From NCBI RefSeq assembly GCF_900087055.1, contig NZ_LT575468.1, positions 1,612,001 to 1,676,000 of the forward strand: DNA of 64,000 nt, in the 5' to 3' direction. The position numbers and the translations under genes were made by a program. This DNA is from Plesiomonas shigelloides. Its GTDB lineage: Bacteria > Pseudomonadota > Gammaproteobacteria > Enterobacterales > CAMTGL01. The notes beneath the pieces are model-generated. The model did not search any database. It was given only the letters and a program-made list of their open reading frames with translations, and had not been told where the DNA came from. This document shows, in pieces, positions 8,275 to 16,632 of this stretch (within the stretch, counting starts at the first letter, position 1; each line of letters opens with the position of its first letter).

Positions 8275-8396
8275 AACTAACAAAGAGTTAAGCAGGGACA
8301 TTTTGAAATGGGCATACAATTCGCGTAGCGAATGCCCATTTCAAATCGCTGCGCACGCAGGCGTGCTACGCTATGCCCGGTAACTAAGTGTTATGT
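8275..8396 (+). repeat. attC site 11 (hairpin inverted)
   Basis: Boxes AACTAAC and GTTATGT (8390-8396) are intact. The main hairpin reads GGGC ATACA ATTCGC gta GCGAAT GCCC, so the unpaired 5-base bulge is on the left strand instead of the right. This is the reverse complement of the usual hairpin. Confidence 0.9.
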
Positions 8397-8484
8397 GCTT
8401 GTGTGAAAATGCTCTATCTAAGAAGCATTAAGAATGGTAAAAAGCTAATCATATAATTTGAACTGTGAGTTACACGGAGTGTAT

Positions 8485-8895
8485 ATGATCTCACGAGAAT
8501 CCATACTCAGAGTTGCGCGGCCAACAGATAACCTAGATAAAATTAAATATATGTATATGACTGGCCTTGGATTTTCATTACTTGGTGAGTTTTACGATCA
8601 TGATGGTTTTGATGGCGTCATCTTGGGGCATGACAATCACAATTATCATTTAGAATTTACTCATCACAAAGGTCAAGTTGTAGGCTGTGCGCCAACAAAA
8701 GATAATCTTCTAGTCTTTTACGTTCCTAATAATGCAGAGTGGGCGAGTGGATGCTCACAAATGGCTATGGCCGGATTTAATGAGACTAAATCATATAATC
8801 CATATTGGGATGTGGTTGGTAAAACCTTTGAAGATATTGATGGCTATCGAGTTGTGCTGCAAAATCGGCAGTGGGTAACATCACCACGCACATAA
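8485..8895 (+). CDS. VOC-family protein (YycE-like)
   Basis: The 136-residue product has the paired beta-alpha-beta-beta-beta modules of glyoxalase/bleomycin-resistance proteins: RVARPTDNLDKI, GLGFSLLGEFYDHDGFDGVILG, YHLEFTHHKG, DNLLVFYV and GKTFEDIDGYRVVLQN. It resembles Bacillus YycE; metal use and substrate are unknown. The ATG at 8485 has GGAG at 8476-8479, better than an upstream TTG at 8458. The gene is sense to attC and its stop overlaps the attC 12 inverse core. The 90 bp before it may contain the promoter. Confidence 0.85.
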   Translation: MISRESILRVARPTDNLDKIKYMYMTGLGFSLLGEFYDHDGFDGVILGHDNHNYHLEFTHHKGQVVGCAPTKDNLLVFYVPNNAEWASGCSQMAMAGFNETKSYNPYWDVVGKTFEDIDGYRVVLQNRQWVTSPRT

Positions 8896-9012
8896 CAAAA
8901 AATTCAAGCAGGGACATGTTGAAATGAGCATTCGCTGCGCGAATTTTACGCTCATTTCAAACCACTTCGCACGCAGGCGTGCTCCGCTATGCCCCTTAAT
9001 TAAATGTTATCA
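8890..9012 (+). repeat. attC site 12
   Basis: ACATAAC to GTTATCA at 9006-9012. One change, ACATGTTGAAATG, lies in the main stem. GAGC/GCTC subtype. Confidence 0.93.
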
Positions 9013-9065
9013 GGAGATCAGCTTATGCACTGCATTTAGCTAATATAACCTTATGCACTAATATC

Positions 9066-9980
9066 TTAATTACATGGGCTCTTTTGTTTCATTTTTTTAT
9101 TTGCAAGCCAAATAACTACAGCAAAAAAAACAGCAGCTCCAATTAAAATTACGTTTGTTGTAGTGGATGCTTTAAAGTGAGACATCCATTGTGTATATAA
9201 ATGAATTATGGAGAATGTCGCTGAAATGTTTAAACACCATCGATTTTTGTGTTTCCATGACCACAGCATCGTTATCAATAGCATAGCAGTCCACATTAAT
9301 GAAAACGCAGATTGTGGTATGATTTGTATTAGGCTTTCTACAAACATAGTACTCAACCAAAATCCAATGTTAGCCAAAATCAGGCTGGTTTTTAGTGCTG
9401 TAATTGTTATGCTTTTGTATTCTGTTTTCACTTTCGTCGAAATTACATAAAGTACAATGGTTAATGTGCTGAAAATGATAATAGTGGTAGAGTATTCTGG
9501 CATTATAAACAAATACCTTGGGATATAGTCGTATTTATCCGCGCAGGCACTAGCAGAAACCATCAATACGCTAAGGCATGAAAGTAGGCTACTCTTTGAA
9601 AATATACTAATCAAAGTGAGTATGATGGTTACGGTGACAAACGAGATGAAATTGTTATTTGTAATAGAAGCAACTCCTAAACCGGCGATTAACGATCCAA
9701 TTAAAATGCATGTGTTAGAAATAGTTTTTCATTGCTTAAATCTACTGCGCAATAATAATAGGCCAGTAAAAAGTACACATAATCCAACTGTAATTACCGT
9801 GGTTGTTGTTGGGAATCTAACAAGAATGAAATAACTAGCCATTATGGTTAATAGGCCAATTAGAAGATTTAGTGCTAGATAATTTTTTGTTTTTCCTGGT
9901 AACATAGTAAGTTTGTCATACTCAGCTTGCGTAATACAACCCTTGCTTAATAGTTGTTCTAGGTCTAGCGTTTTTTTCAT
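9066..9980 (-). pseudogene. DUF2157-like multi-pass membrane protein, nonsense-interrupted
   Basis: One frame of 305 codons runs from the ATG at 9980 to the stop at 9066 with a single in-frame TGA at 9731-9729. The first part (83 residues) starts MKKTLDLEQLLSKGCITQAEYDKL, typical of the cytoplasmic head of DUF2157 proteins, and has two membrane segments. The part after TGA continues as a hydrophobic protein with about six more segments. A TGG-to-TGA change (tryptophan after RSRFKQ) is the simplest explanation. AGGGA precedes the start. The gene is antisense to attC and alone in its cassette. 9981-10163 shows nothing I recognise. Confidence 0.6.
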
Positions 9981-10163
9981 TTAAAATCCCTTGGCATTTT
10001 TCAAACAGAACTAAAAACAATACCAGCCTCAATACTAACTCGCCATCTTGTCATACATAATACAGCAAATGTTTGTGTTTCTAAATGATTTTAGTGGGGG
10101 AATGAAGTCGATATCCTTTATTGTTAGCTGCAACACATCTAGCCTTTCATTAATCGAGTTCCT

Positions 10164-10286
10164 TGATAACAAAAAGCTAAAGCAGGGACATTTTGAAATG
10201 GGCATTCACTGCGTGAATTTTATGCCCATTTCAAACCGCTGCGCACGCGAGCGTGCTACGCTATGCCCCTTAGCTAAATGTTATCT
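10164..10286 (+). repeat. attC site 13
   Basis: TGATAAC to GTTATCT at 10280-10286. The hairpin tip is ATTCACTGCGTGAAT, a compensated variant. Confidence 0.93.
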
Positions 10287-10322
10287 GAAAGGCGAATTTA
10301 ATAGGCTTTCGTGGTTTAAATT

Positions 10323-10574
10323 TTAGGCCGTAGCCAAGCTAATTTTCGCGGGGCAATTGTATTCTTTCTTCGGTTTAGCTTCAGCGTCGAATGGTCGAGT
10401 TGTCTTGGCTACAGTGCTATTTACGTAAATATTGTATTCTTTCCATTCTTTCCATTCTTTCCATTCTTGAACATAGTTGGCGAATGTGCGCGTTGCAGTT
10501 TCAGCGGTATAGGCGAATGTAATCCAGCTTGCTTTCCCGTCAGTTGGTTCTGCTGCAACGGGTAGTTTTGGCAT
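10323..10574 (-). CDS. TRPF/WKEY tandem-repeat protein, copy 6
   Basis: The 83-residue frame starts MPKLPVAAEPTDGKASWITF and ends in KPKKEYNCPAKISLATA. It is the closest relative of copy 2 and keeps the frame intact. A 9-bp unit (TTCCATTCT on the plus strand) is tripled near 10438-10468, giving WKEWKEWKEYN; the expansion is a multiple of three, which mildly supports coding. In-frame family sequence extends upstream of the ATG to a TGA, so the start is uncertain. Antisense to attC. Confidence 0.4.
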   Translation of the reverse strand: MPKLPVAAEPTDGKASWITFAYTAETATRTFANYVQEWKEWKEWKEYNIYVNSTVAKTTRPFDAEAKPKKEYNCPAKISLATA

Positions 10575-10799
10575 AGCATAGCTTGCTGCAACTGAGAAAT
10601 TGTATTCTTTCCTGTTGGACGCTTGGTTTTTAGCCGCACGAAATCAGTGCTTTTTCACACAATTGAAGCTGAACGGTCGAGTCACGTGGAAGTTCATCTG
10701 TAGAATAGGGGCATTACAGTGCACGCCGAGCAAAATCGCTTTTACTTAAGGCGGTATCGTGGGGCGGTTACTGCTTGCTTTTAGCAACCTTGGGGTTTC

Positions 10800-10922
10800 A
10801 GATAACAAGAAATTCAAGCAGGGACATTTTGAAATGAGCATTCGCTGCGCGAATTTTACGCTCATTTCAAACCACTTCGCACGCAGGCGTGCTACGCTAT
10901 GCCCCTTAGCTAAATGTTATCA
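10800..10922 (+). repeat. attC site 14
   Basis: AGATAAC to GTTATCA at 10916-10922; GAGC/GCTC subtype. Confidence 0.93.
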
Positions 10923-10965
10923 AAGTTAAAATCGGCTCAACTGTGTTATTCTCTTAGCTGATTAC

Positions 10966-10988
10966 CGCCGCAGCAAGATGCTACGGCG
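10966..10988. repeat. Recurrent CCGTAG hairpin, copy b
   Basis: CGCCGCAGC, loop AAGAT, GCTACGGCG with one mismatch, placed 11 bp past the stop of the GIY-YIG-like gene on the minus strand. It may be a terminator of that operon. Confidence 0.45.
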
Positions 10989-10998
10989 AATGAAGATA

Positions 10999-11526
10999 TT
11001 ATGATTCGGACTCCTCTTGTCCAAATATTCTGTATGTCGGGAAGTGTAAATTATCGTCATATAGATACCTAAATGCCGAAACTTCAGGTAATAGATTTCT
11101 TCTGTTACCCCAATTGTAGACATGAGTCTCTAGCGGAATATCATTACTGACGGTATTTATGTTTGATGAGTTCAATGCGGGAGAGTGTGTGAAGATTAGT
11201 AGCTTTTCTGCTACAGAGATCTGCTCGCTCCATTCTTTATCGGAAATTTCCTCATTTCCAGCAAACCGTCCAACATAAATTTTTAGCTCATTTTCATCTT
11301 GCACATATCCCCATTTAGTATGTTGAAGAATACGAACACCAAATGTTTGATATGTGGCTTGACCTATGTATAACAAGACATTTGAGCCATAAACTGTATG
11401 AACGCCATAGGCTTGATATAGGCCATAATCTTTTCCAGAGTTCATGCTCTTAATTTGTTCTAGTGAGTATGGGCCATCCCATTGGATATGTATCTTTTTC
11501 ATATTGCTAGTATTTATATTTGCCAT
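10999..11526 (-). CDS. GIY-YIG-like protein (cassette operon with Sir2)
   Basis: The 175-residue product carries GLYQAYGVHTVYG (about residues 35-47), LLYIGQATYQTFGVRILQH, IYVGRF and AEKLLIFTHSPALNSSNI. A GLYQ strand, an LYIG strand, a following R-x-L-x-x-H and a late acidic residue fit a divergent GIY-YIG nuclease fold, though GIY is replaced by GLY and the tyrosine-rich core is altered. The function is unproven. It lies 80 bp downstream of the sirtuin gene on the same strand and probably shares its transcript. No clear ribosome site was seen. Confidence 0.55.
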   Translation of the reverse strand: MANINTSNMKKIHIQWDGPYSLEQIKSMNSGKDYGLYQAYGVHTVYGSNVLLYIGQATYQTFGVRILQHTKWGYVQDENELKIYVGRFAGNEEISDKEWSEQISVAEKLLIFTHSPALNSSNINTVSNDIPLETHVYNWGNRRNLLPEVSAFRYLYDDNLHFPTYRIFGQEESES

Positions 11527-11606
11527 GTTCGTTAAGTAATTTTATAAATATAAAGTCATGTGATTTATTTGTGGGTGAGGTTTTTTTATGCGCTAGTTGT
11601 TCTCGC

Positions 11607-12314
11607 TTAGTAATTTGCTAGCCATTTAGTAACTAGATTAGGTACTGCGATGCTTGCTCGTTCTTGAATAAATTTAAACCCATAAGGTCGTTTTTGGGGA
11701 TGCAAGGAAATGATGATTTTTTCTGCTTGTTTAGGTGATAGCTTTAGCAGTGTATTTGTAGGGTATACAGAGAGAGATGTACCAATAACTAAAACCTTAT
11801 CAGCGGTAGATATGTGATGTTGGCATAGGTCAAAGTTGCGCACATCTTCACCAAATAGGACAACATCTGGGCGGAGTTGACGGTGGTCAGTTGCCAAGTC
11901 ACCAATAAAAATAGGTTTTCCGTTTAATTTTATTCGTGCAGTAGCGTCTTTTTCACTGTGTGCATAATCGATCTCACCATGCACATGTATAACTGTTTGT
12001 GATCCCGCTTTTTCATGCAGGTTATCTACATTTTGCGTTATTATGACAACTTCATACTTTTCTTCTAAACGCTGTAGTGATAAATGAGCCTCATTTGGAT
12101 CTGCTTTTAATGTTAGATCTCTTCTGTCATTAAAAAAATTAAGTACCGCGCCGGGATCGCGCTGCCAAGCATCAATGCTGGCAAGTTTAGTCCACGAAAA
12201 CCTCTGCCAGAGTCCATCTGAACTTCTAAACGTTGGGATTCCGCTTTCTGCACTGATTCCAGCACCAGAAAGAATAACAATCTTTTGTGTATGTGGTGAT
12301 TGTAAGCAGTGCAT
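11607..12314 (-). CDS. Sir2-family NAD-dependent deacylase lacking zinc cysteines
   Basis: The 235-residue protein has all NAD-binding and catalytic motifs of sirtuins: GAGISAESGIPTFR (17-30), TQNVDNLH (93-100), the catalytic HGE with His112, LRPDVVLFGE (147-156) and GTSLSVYP (178-185). The two Cys-x2-Cys pairs that hold zinc in most sirtuins are absent (only C3 and C164), so the small domain is probably zinc-free. Role: removal of acyl groups, or NAD consumption; the target is unknown. It is divergent from the cREC gene at 12409 across a 94-bp gap that must hold both promoters. Confidence 0.85.
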   Translation of the reverse strand: MHCLQSPHTQKIVILSGAGISAESGIPTFRSSDGLWQRFSWTKLASIDAWQRDPGAVLNFFNDRRDLTLKADPNEAHLSLQRLEEKYEVVIITQNVDNLHEKAGSQTVIHVHGEIDYAHSEKDATARIKLNGKPIFIGDLATDHRQLRPDVVLFGEDVRNFDLCQHHISTADKVLVIGTSLSVYPTNTLLKLSPKQAEKIIISLHPQKRPYGFKFIQERASIAVPNLVTKWLANY

Positions 12315-12408
12315 GTGAACTTCAAAAAATCCTTGTTGACATTATGTCGTATAAAGTCTATAGACCATATCATGATTCAGCTTATTGTAGTAGTCATATG
12401 GAGTTTGT

Positions 12409-12696
12409 GTGAGGATTTTTCTTGATGACGAACGGGTGACTCCACCCGGATGGGTTAGAACATACTGGCCTGATGAGGCTATTAAGCTATTAGACAAGGG
12501 GGGCGTGACAGAAATTAGCCTTGATCATGATTTAGGTGATGATACCCGTGGTACTGGATATGACGTCATAGTTTGGATTGAGGAAGCGGTAATAACGCGT
12601 GGTTTTATTCCGCCAATAATAAAAGTTCATTCAGCAAACTCTTCTGCTAAAGTTAAGATGCAACTCGGTATTGATAATATAAATAGATATAGGTGA
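12409..12696 (+). CDS. cREC-type receiver-like protein (cyclic-phosphate processing receiver domain)
   Basis: The 95-residue product starts with GTG at 12409 (GGAG at 12400-12403). It reads MRIFLDDERVTPPGW, YWPDEAIKLL, EISLDHDLGDDTRGTGYDV and PPIIKVHSANSSAK. The LDDER and LDHDLGDD acidic clusters and the HSANS motif are typical of cREC_REC domains, a receiver-like fold predicted to act on nucleotides or cyclic phosphates. It is sense to attC and divergent from the sirtuin in the same cassette. Similar one-domain proteins are frequent and nearly always hypothetical. Confidence 0.75.
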   Translation: MRIFLDDERVTPPGWVRTYWPDEAIKLLDKGGVTEISLDHDLGDDTRGTGYDVIVWIEEAVITRGFIPPIIKVHSANSSAKVKMQLGIDNINRYR

Positions 12697-12718
12697 GTTT
12701 TTCTACCAGATGTTATTT

Positions 12719-12841
12719 TGATAACAAAAAGTTGAAGCAGGGACATTTTGAAATGGGCATTCGCTGCGCGAATTTTATGCCCATTTCAAACCGCTGCGCC
12801 CGCAAGCGTGCTGCGCTATGCCCCTTAACTAAATGTTATCA
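12719..12841 (+). repeat. attC site 15
   Basis: TGATAAC to GTTATCA at 12835-12841. The small hairpin has one change (GCCCGC). Confidence 0.93.
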
Positions 12842-12888
12842 GGAAAGGCATTTAACCTATGTTTGAGTCGAATATAATAATTGTAAGG

Positions 12889-12910
12889 TTGCCATGGTAG
12901 AGTGCTACGG
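12889..12910. repeat. Recurrent CCGTAG hairpin, copy c (decayed)
   Basis: GTTGCCATGGTAG, AGTG, CTACGG; only the inner part still pairs. It sits left of the inverted Vibrio-type attC. Confidence 0.35.
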
Positions 12911-12929
12911 AAGATAGTAAGCATTACAT

Positions 12930-13057
12930 TTTTAACGTAGCATTAAGGTGTGAGCAGTACTACTACCAAACCTACTCATATCACTGTAAATAAAAAAACC
13001 AACGAAGACATCAAAAATGCCAAACGTTGGGAATTAATCTTAAATGCTTTGATATAT
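12930..13057 (-). repeat. Inverted, decayed Vibrio-type attC, copy 1
   Basis: Read on the minus strand this is CAAAGCATTTAAG…TTCCCAACGTTTGGCATTTTT…CTCACACCTTAATGC…CGTTAAAA, which I recognise as the layout of Vibrio attC sites (CAAAGCATTTAAGAG, CCAACGC, CTCACACCTTAATGCGGCGTTA). It begins two bases after the stop of the minus-strand gene at 13059. Both core boxes are degenerate. A better copy is at 18771-18898. Confidence 0.6.
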
Positions 13058-13058
13058 A

Positions 13059-13379
13059 TTAAATTGAATTACTTTCATATATTTCAAAGCTTGGTGCCTC
13101 TGAGTCACAGCCTTCTGGCTTGCTCAGCAGATAGATATCTTCTATGACTGCATACCCGTCAAAACCTGATCTTCTTGCGATTACTAACCATTCAAAAATA
13201 CCATGCTCAGACTCTGCGTAATAGATATCTTCCATAACATCATCATCCGGCTCTTTATAGCCGCTACTAGGTTCTTGACGAATTTTTCGGTTTTTTAAAT
13301 AAATATCATTAATCTCGAAAGACTCATTTCTGTAAGTATAACCTATAGAATAACCATTCCATTTTATTTGCCAAGCCAT
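13059..13379 (-). CDS. Hypothetical acidic protein (cassette)
   Basis: 106 residues starting MAWQIKWNGYSIGYTYRNES, rich in acidic residues and tyrosine, with no signal peptide or membrane segment. I do not recognise the family. AAAGGAAG lies upstream of the ATG at 13379. The stop codon is followed directly by an inverted Vibrio-type attC, so gene and site were probably one cassette that now lies backwards. Upstream 13380-13630 (251 bp) has a hairpin-forming CTAGCC…GGCTAG near 13401-13424 and otherwise nothing I can name. Confidence 0.6.
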   Translation of the reverse strand: MAWQIKWNGYSIGYTYRNESFEINDIYLKNRKIRQEPSSGYKEPDDDVMEDIYYAESEHGIFEWLVIARRSGFDGYAVIEDIYLLSKPEGCDSEAPSFEIYESNSI

Positions 13380-13630
13380 ATGAACTTCCTTTAAGTTTAA
13401 CTAGCCACTTCTCATATATGGGGGCTAGTTTTGGTAATTCAAGCCTATTTTTACACATAACAGCACTTTAAGTGGAGTTTCCCCTATAGCATAGTAATAC
13501 TTCCCATGCTTCCGGTTGCTGAAATGAAAAATATTATGCAATATTGAGTGTCGCATGCTGCCGTTTGGTTAATCGTTGGGTTGTGTGCAGGGTGTGAGAG
13601 TACACATTGCTGTGCAAGCATCGAATTCCG

Positions 13631-13753
13631 TGATAACAAAAAATTGAAGCTGAGACATTTTGAAATGGGCATTCGCTACGCGAATTTTACGCCCATTTCA
13701 AACCACTGCGCACGCAGGCGTGCTCCGTTATGCCCCTTAACTAAATGTTATCA
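13631..13753 (+). repeat. attC site 16
   Basis: TGATAAC to GTTATCA at 13747-13753. The GGGAC box is GAGAC here (…GAAGCTGAGACATTTTG). Confidence 0.92.
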
Positions 13754-13941
13754 GGAGTTGTGCGGAATTACCTTTTGTGGCGAATGCTAATTAATGATTT
13801 GGCGTGTATTGTGAAATCTACAAGTTGCAGGAGTGAACTGGGCGAATTTGCTGTGCTAGTTTGCAAACAAAACATTACATAAAGTGTAACCCTCTGATTT
13901 ATCGAACTAGTTAAATTGCTTGCATGTGATGTGGTTTACTG

Positions 13942-13960
13942 TAGTGTGAAATGTACACTA
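13942..13960. promoter_or_regulatory. Imperfect palindrome upstream of the methyltransferase gene
   Basis: TAGTGT, 7 bases, ACACTA, 57 bp before the start codon and next to an AT-rich stretch that could hold the -10. A regulator site is possible but not supported by any neighbour. Confidence 0.25.
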
Positions 13961-14016
13961 ATTTTGTCATCTATAAAAATATATGACTTAGTTAATCTAA
14001 CCAACTTAAGGCATAT

Positions 14017-14706
14017 ATGACTAATAAATTGCGACTTCGCTATCAAACGATCGAGATTGGTAGCCATGACATGCATCTGTGCACTTTACGTGATAAGCAG
14101 CAGTTCTCTGATCCAAAAGATGTAGCGCGTGATCTAGGCATATCATCTGCAACGTGGCCAATCTTTGGCGTAGTGTGGCCATCAAGTCTTGTGCTTGCTC
14201 ATCACATGCTCGATTTTGACATTTCAGGCAAGCGGATATTAGAAGTTGGTTGTGGTATGGCAGTAACGAGTCATTTACTTAACAAAAGAAATGCGGATAT
14301 TACGGCGACAGATTATCATCCAGAGGTACAGCAATTTTTAGATCGCAACACTCAGCTTAATGACGGTGAAAATATTGCATTTGAACGTCTTGATTGGGCT
14401 GGTGAAGATAGTCATTTGGGATTATTCGACGTTATCATTGGCAGCGACTTACTTTATGAAGATGAGCATGTGGATTTACTCGCAGGATTTATCCAAAAAC
14501 ATGCAAATCAGCAGTGTGCGGTCATCATTGTTGATCCTGGCCGTGGAAGAAAAAGTAAGTTTAGTAAGAAAATGGTTGAGTACGGATTTGGCTATGATCA
14601 TATCAAACCTGAACATACAGAATTTTTAAGTAAAGATTTCAATGGCTATATATTGAGATTTTACCGTGGTTTTGTTGATGAAGTTAACAACACCATAAAC
14701 GCTTAA
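14017..14706 (+). CDS. METTL21-like SAM-dependent methyltransferase (cassette)
   Basis: The 229-residue protein has TWPIFGVVWPSSLVLAHHM before motif I, GKRILEVGCGMAV (71-83), the acidic ribose-binding TATDYHPE, and FDVIIGSDLLYEDEH. This order, with a WP motif before motif I and a D-L-L-Y motif IV, fits the lysine methyltransferase family PF10294; the substrate is unknown. AAGG at 14008-14011 supports the ATG. The gene is sense to attC. The 263 bp before it probably carry its own promoter. Confidence 0.8.
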   Translation: MTNKLRLRYQTIEIGSHDMHLCTLRDKQQFSDPKDVARDLGISSATWPIFGVVWPSSLVLAHHMLDFDISGKRILEVGCGMAVTSHLLNKRNADITATDYHPEVQQFLDRNTQLNDGENIAFERLDWAGEDSHLGLFDVIIGSDLLYEDEHVDLLAGFIQKHANQQCAVIIVDPGRGRKSKFSKKMVEYGFGYDHIKPEHTEFLSKDFNGYILRFYRGFVDEVNNTINA

Positions 14707-14770
14707 TATTTAGAGTTAGTTCGTATATTTTTAGCTTACTCCAAAGTTGCTGAGCCTGCATCTAGCTCCG

Positions 14771-14893
14771 TGATAACAAAAAGCTCAAGCAGGGACATTT
14801 TGAAATGGGCATTCACTACGTGAATTTTATGCCCATTTCAAACCACTTCGCACGCAAGCGCGCTTCGCTATGCCCCTTAGCTAAATGTTATCA
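14771..14893 (+). repeat. attC site 17
   Basis: TGATAAC to GTTATCA at 14887-14893. The tip is ATTCACTACGTGAAT, as in attC 6. Confidence 0.93.
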
Positions 14894-14942
14894 GGAAAGG
14901 CATTTATTTAATGTTTTCGGCGCATGAGAGAATTGTAATATT

Positions 14943-14962
14943 GCCGTAGTAGGTACTACGGC
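14943..14962. repeat. Recurrent CCGTAG hairpin, copy d
   Basis: Perfect 9-bp arms GCCGTAGTA / TACTACGGC around GG. The flank CGGCGCATGAGAGAAT…AATGAGAAATATTATA is shared with copy f at 18732. Confidence 0.55.
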
Positions 14963-14989
14963 GACGGCGAATGAGAAATATTATATTCT

Positions 14990-15046
14990 TGACTATAAGC
15001 TAAGCGGCGCAGCTTGCTGCGTCCGCTCTTGAGCGCCTTGTTAGCT
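14990..15046 (-). repeat. Inverted foreign attC-like site fused to a minus-strand gene
   Basis: On the minus strand the stop codon TAA of the gene at 15041 is part of AGCTAACAAGGCGCTC, a typical R'' and L'' start of an attC. It is followed by a stem GCGGACGCAGC / GCTGCGCCGC. The closing R' box is not recognisable. The type differs from all 22 host attC sites. Confidence 0.6.
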
Positions 15047-15529
15047 CTTGGTTATCTTTTTAAAGCAGTGATAAATCTCACCATCACTCTCATCTTTTAG
15101 TGACAGCTCTGTTTTTGATAACTTTAATATTTGTGCTGATTCACTAATATTTTGAGGGAACATTTTTTCAAGATTCATTATATTGTCGAATTCTGGATGA
15201 CTTACATTTACTAGCTTTATCTCTGCGGTTGTAGATATGAGATAACCATCTTTTATTTCCCAACTTCCACTATCTGCATATAAATACTCCAGCTCAGGGA
15301 GTTCAGGATAGTTTAGTTTCATGTTGCCAAGGCTATTAAATTTTCCATTTCTAATATATGTTGAATCTACTTCATATGATATTTTTCCCGCATCTTCCTC
15401 TATAACTACTTTGCAGTTCCAAGTTCCGTAAAATAATTTGCTTTTATCTATTTCAATTTCAGAATTATTGGCACGTGCTGAAGATGATGCGATTAAAAAA
15501 GTTAAGATTAAGTAAATTAGAGGTTTCAT
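15041..15529 (-). CDS. Secreted hypothetical protein (cassette)
   Basis: 162 residues with a signal peptide (MKPLIYLILTFLIASSSARA). The mature part has KLFYGTWNCKVVIEEDAG near the start and IYHCFKKI at the end, so two cysteines may pair; the pattern of short strands resembles small lipocalin-like or META-type domains, but I cannot name a family. AAAAGGAAG precedes the ATG at 15529. It is antisense to attC and ends in its own inverted attC-like site. Confidence 0.7.
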   Translation of the reverse strand: MKPLIYLILTFLIASSSARANNSEIEIDKSKLFYGTWNCKVVIEEDAGKISYEVDSTYIRNGKFNSLGNMKLNYPELPELEYLYADSGSWEIKDGYLISTTAEIKLVNVSHPEFDNIMNLEKMFPQNISESAQILKLSKTELSLKDESDGEIYHCFKKITKS

Positions 15530-15554
15530 AAACTTCCTTTTGATTGTATAGAGC

Positions 15555-15717
15555 TAACAGCATATTATGCGGAAAGTTTCCTTATAGTAACGTGGTATGC
15601 ACTCTGAGTCACCAGATTAAAGTTATGTAGTGTGCTGCGTAGTGATTTTAATTGTGAAAGTAGAGTGGCTCATGCTTTGAGTACGCAAAACACATTGCAG
15701 AGTGGGCATCGGTTCCA
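15555..15717 (-). promoter_or_regulatory. Shared cassette right-end / promoter module, copy B
   Basis: Homologous to 4618-4773 although the genes it precedes are unrelated. It begins 25 bp upstream of the 15529 start codon and ends at attC 18. Confidence 0.4.
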
Positions 15718-15840
15718 TGATAACAAAAAGTTAAAGCAGGGACATTTTGAAATGGGCATTCGCTACGCGAATTTTATGCCCATTTCAAACCACTTCGCAC
15801 GCAAGCGTGCTTCGTTATGCCCCTTAACTAAATGTTATCT
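15718..15840 (+). repeat. attC site 18
   Basis: TGATAAC to GTTATCT at 15834-15840. Confidence 0.93.
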
Positions 15841-15890
15841 GGAAGTGTATTGAATTCATAATTACTGCGAACGTAATTACTTGTAATAGT

Positions 15891-15910
15891 GCCGTAGTGA
15901 ATACTACGGC
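15891..15910. repeat. Recurrent CCGTAG hairpin, copy e
   Basis: GCCGTAGT, GAAT, ACTACGGC, perfect 8-bp arms, about 10 bp past the stop of the acetyltransferase gene on the minus strand. Confidence 0.55.
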
Positions 15911-15918
15911 GAATGTTT

Positions 15919-16467
15919 TTATTGGTCTAATTCTTTAATTGTTTTTGCTGGCGTGCCGCCGACTAACGTATCCGGCGGAACATCTTTTGTGACAACAGAG
16001 CCAGCGGCTATCACTGAGCGTGCGCCAATAGTTACGCCCTGACAAATCACCACATTTCCTCCGATCCATACGTCATCTTCAACCACGATTGGTAGGCTGC
16101 TGCATTCCCAGTTTCTACGCTGTTTGTAATTAAGTGAATGTGTAGGTGTGTAGAACTGAGCGTTGGGGCCAATCAGTACGTTGTTTCCGATAGTAATCGG
16201 GGCATTGTCGAGCATTGTAGCGCCCATATTGATGAATGTATTATCACCAATAGAAATGGTTTTACCGTATTCACATAAGAAGGGCGGGCAAATGACAGAG
16301 TCTCTACCTACATGTTTGAGTAGCTGAGCAACAAACGGTTTTCCATCCTCAAATTGATGCGAATTGATCTTTTTGAGCAGGGTAAATGCTTGTTTTCTCT
16401 GTATCCCAAATTCAGGGCTAAAGGCATCATACTCCAAGCCTAAGCACATCTTTTCGAATTCAGTCAT
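15919..16467 (-). CDS. Maltose/galactoside O-acetyltransferase-type enzyme (cassette)
   Basis: The 182-residue protein has the N-terminal helical Mac domain (EKMCLGLEYDAFSPE) and a left-handed beta-helix with hexapeptide repeats (ISIGDNTFINMGATMLDNAPITIGN, VWIGGNVVICQGVTIGARSVIAAGSVV). The catalytic-type histidine lies in PTHSLNY, and GGTPAKTIKEL closes the helix. Such trimeric enzymes move acetyl from acetyl-CoA to sugars; the sugar is unknown. GGAG lies upstream of the ATG at 16467. It is antisense to attC. The 165 bp between it and attC 19 must hold its promoter. Confidence 0.88.
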   Translation of the reverse strand: MTEFEKMCLGLEYDAFSPEFGIQRKQAFTLLKKINSHQFEDGKPFVAQLLKHVGRDSVICPPFLCEYGKTISIGDNTFINMGATMLDNAPITIGNNVLIGPNAQFYTPTHSLNYKQRRNWECSSLPIVVEDDVWIGGNVVICQGVTIGARSVIAAGSVVTKDVPPDTLVGGTPAKTIKELDQ

Positions 16468-16632
16468 AGTGTCTCCATCTCAACAACAGTTCAGCAACTC
16501 AACTGGGTTTGTGATAGTACCAAACGCCTGAAATTATACTGTGACTGGAGCGGCATCATGCAGTCTGTTGGAAAAGAAGAGTAAGGTAGGGTGTTGGGGC
16601 GGAAACATTGTGCTTTTAGCAGCATCGGTTCC

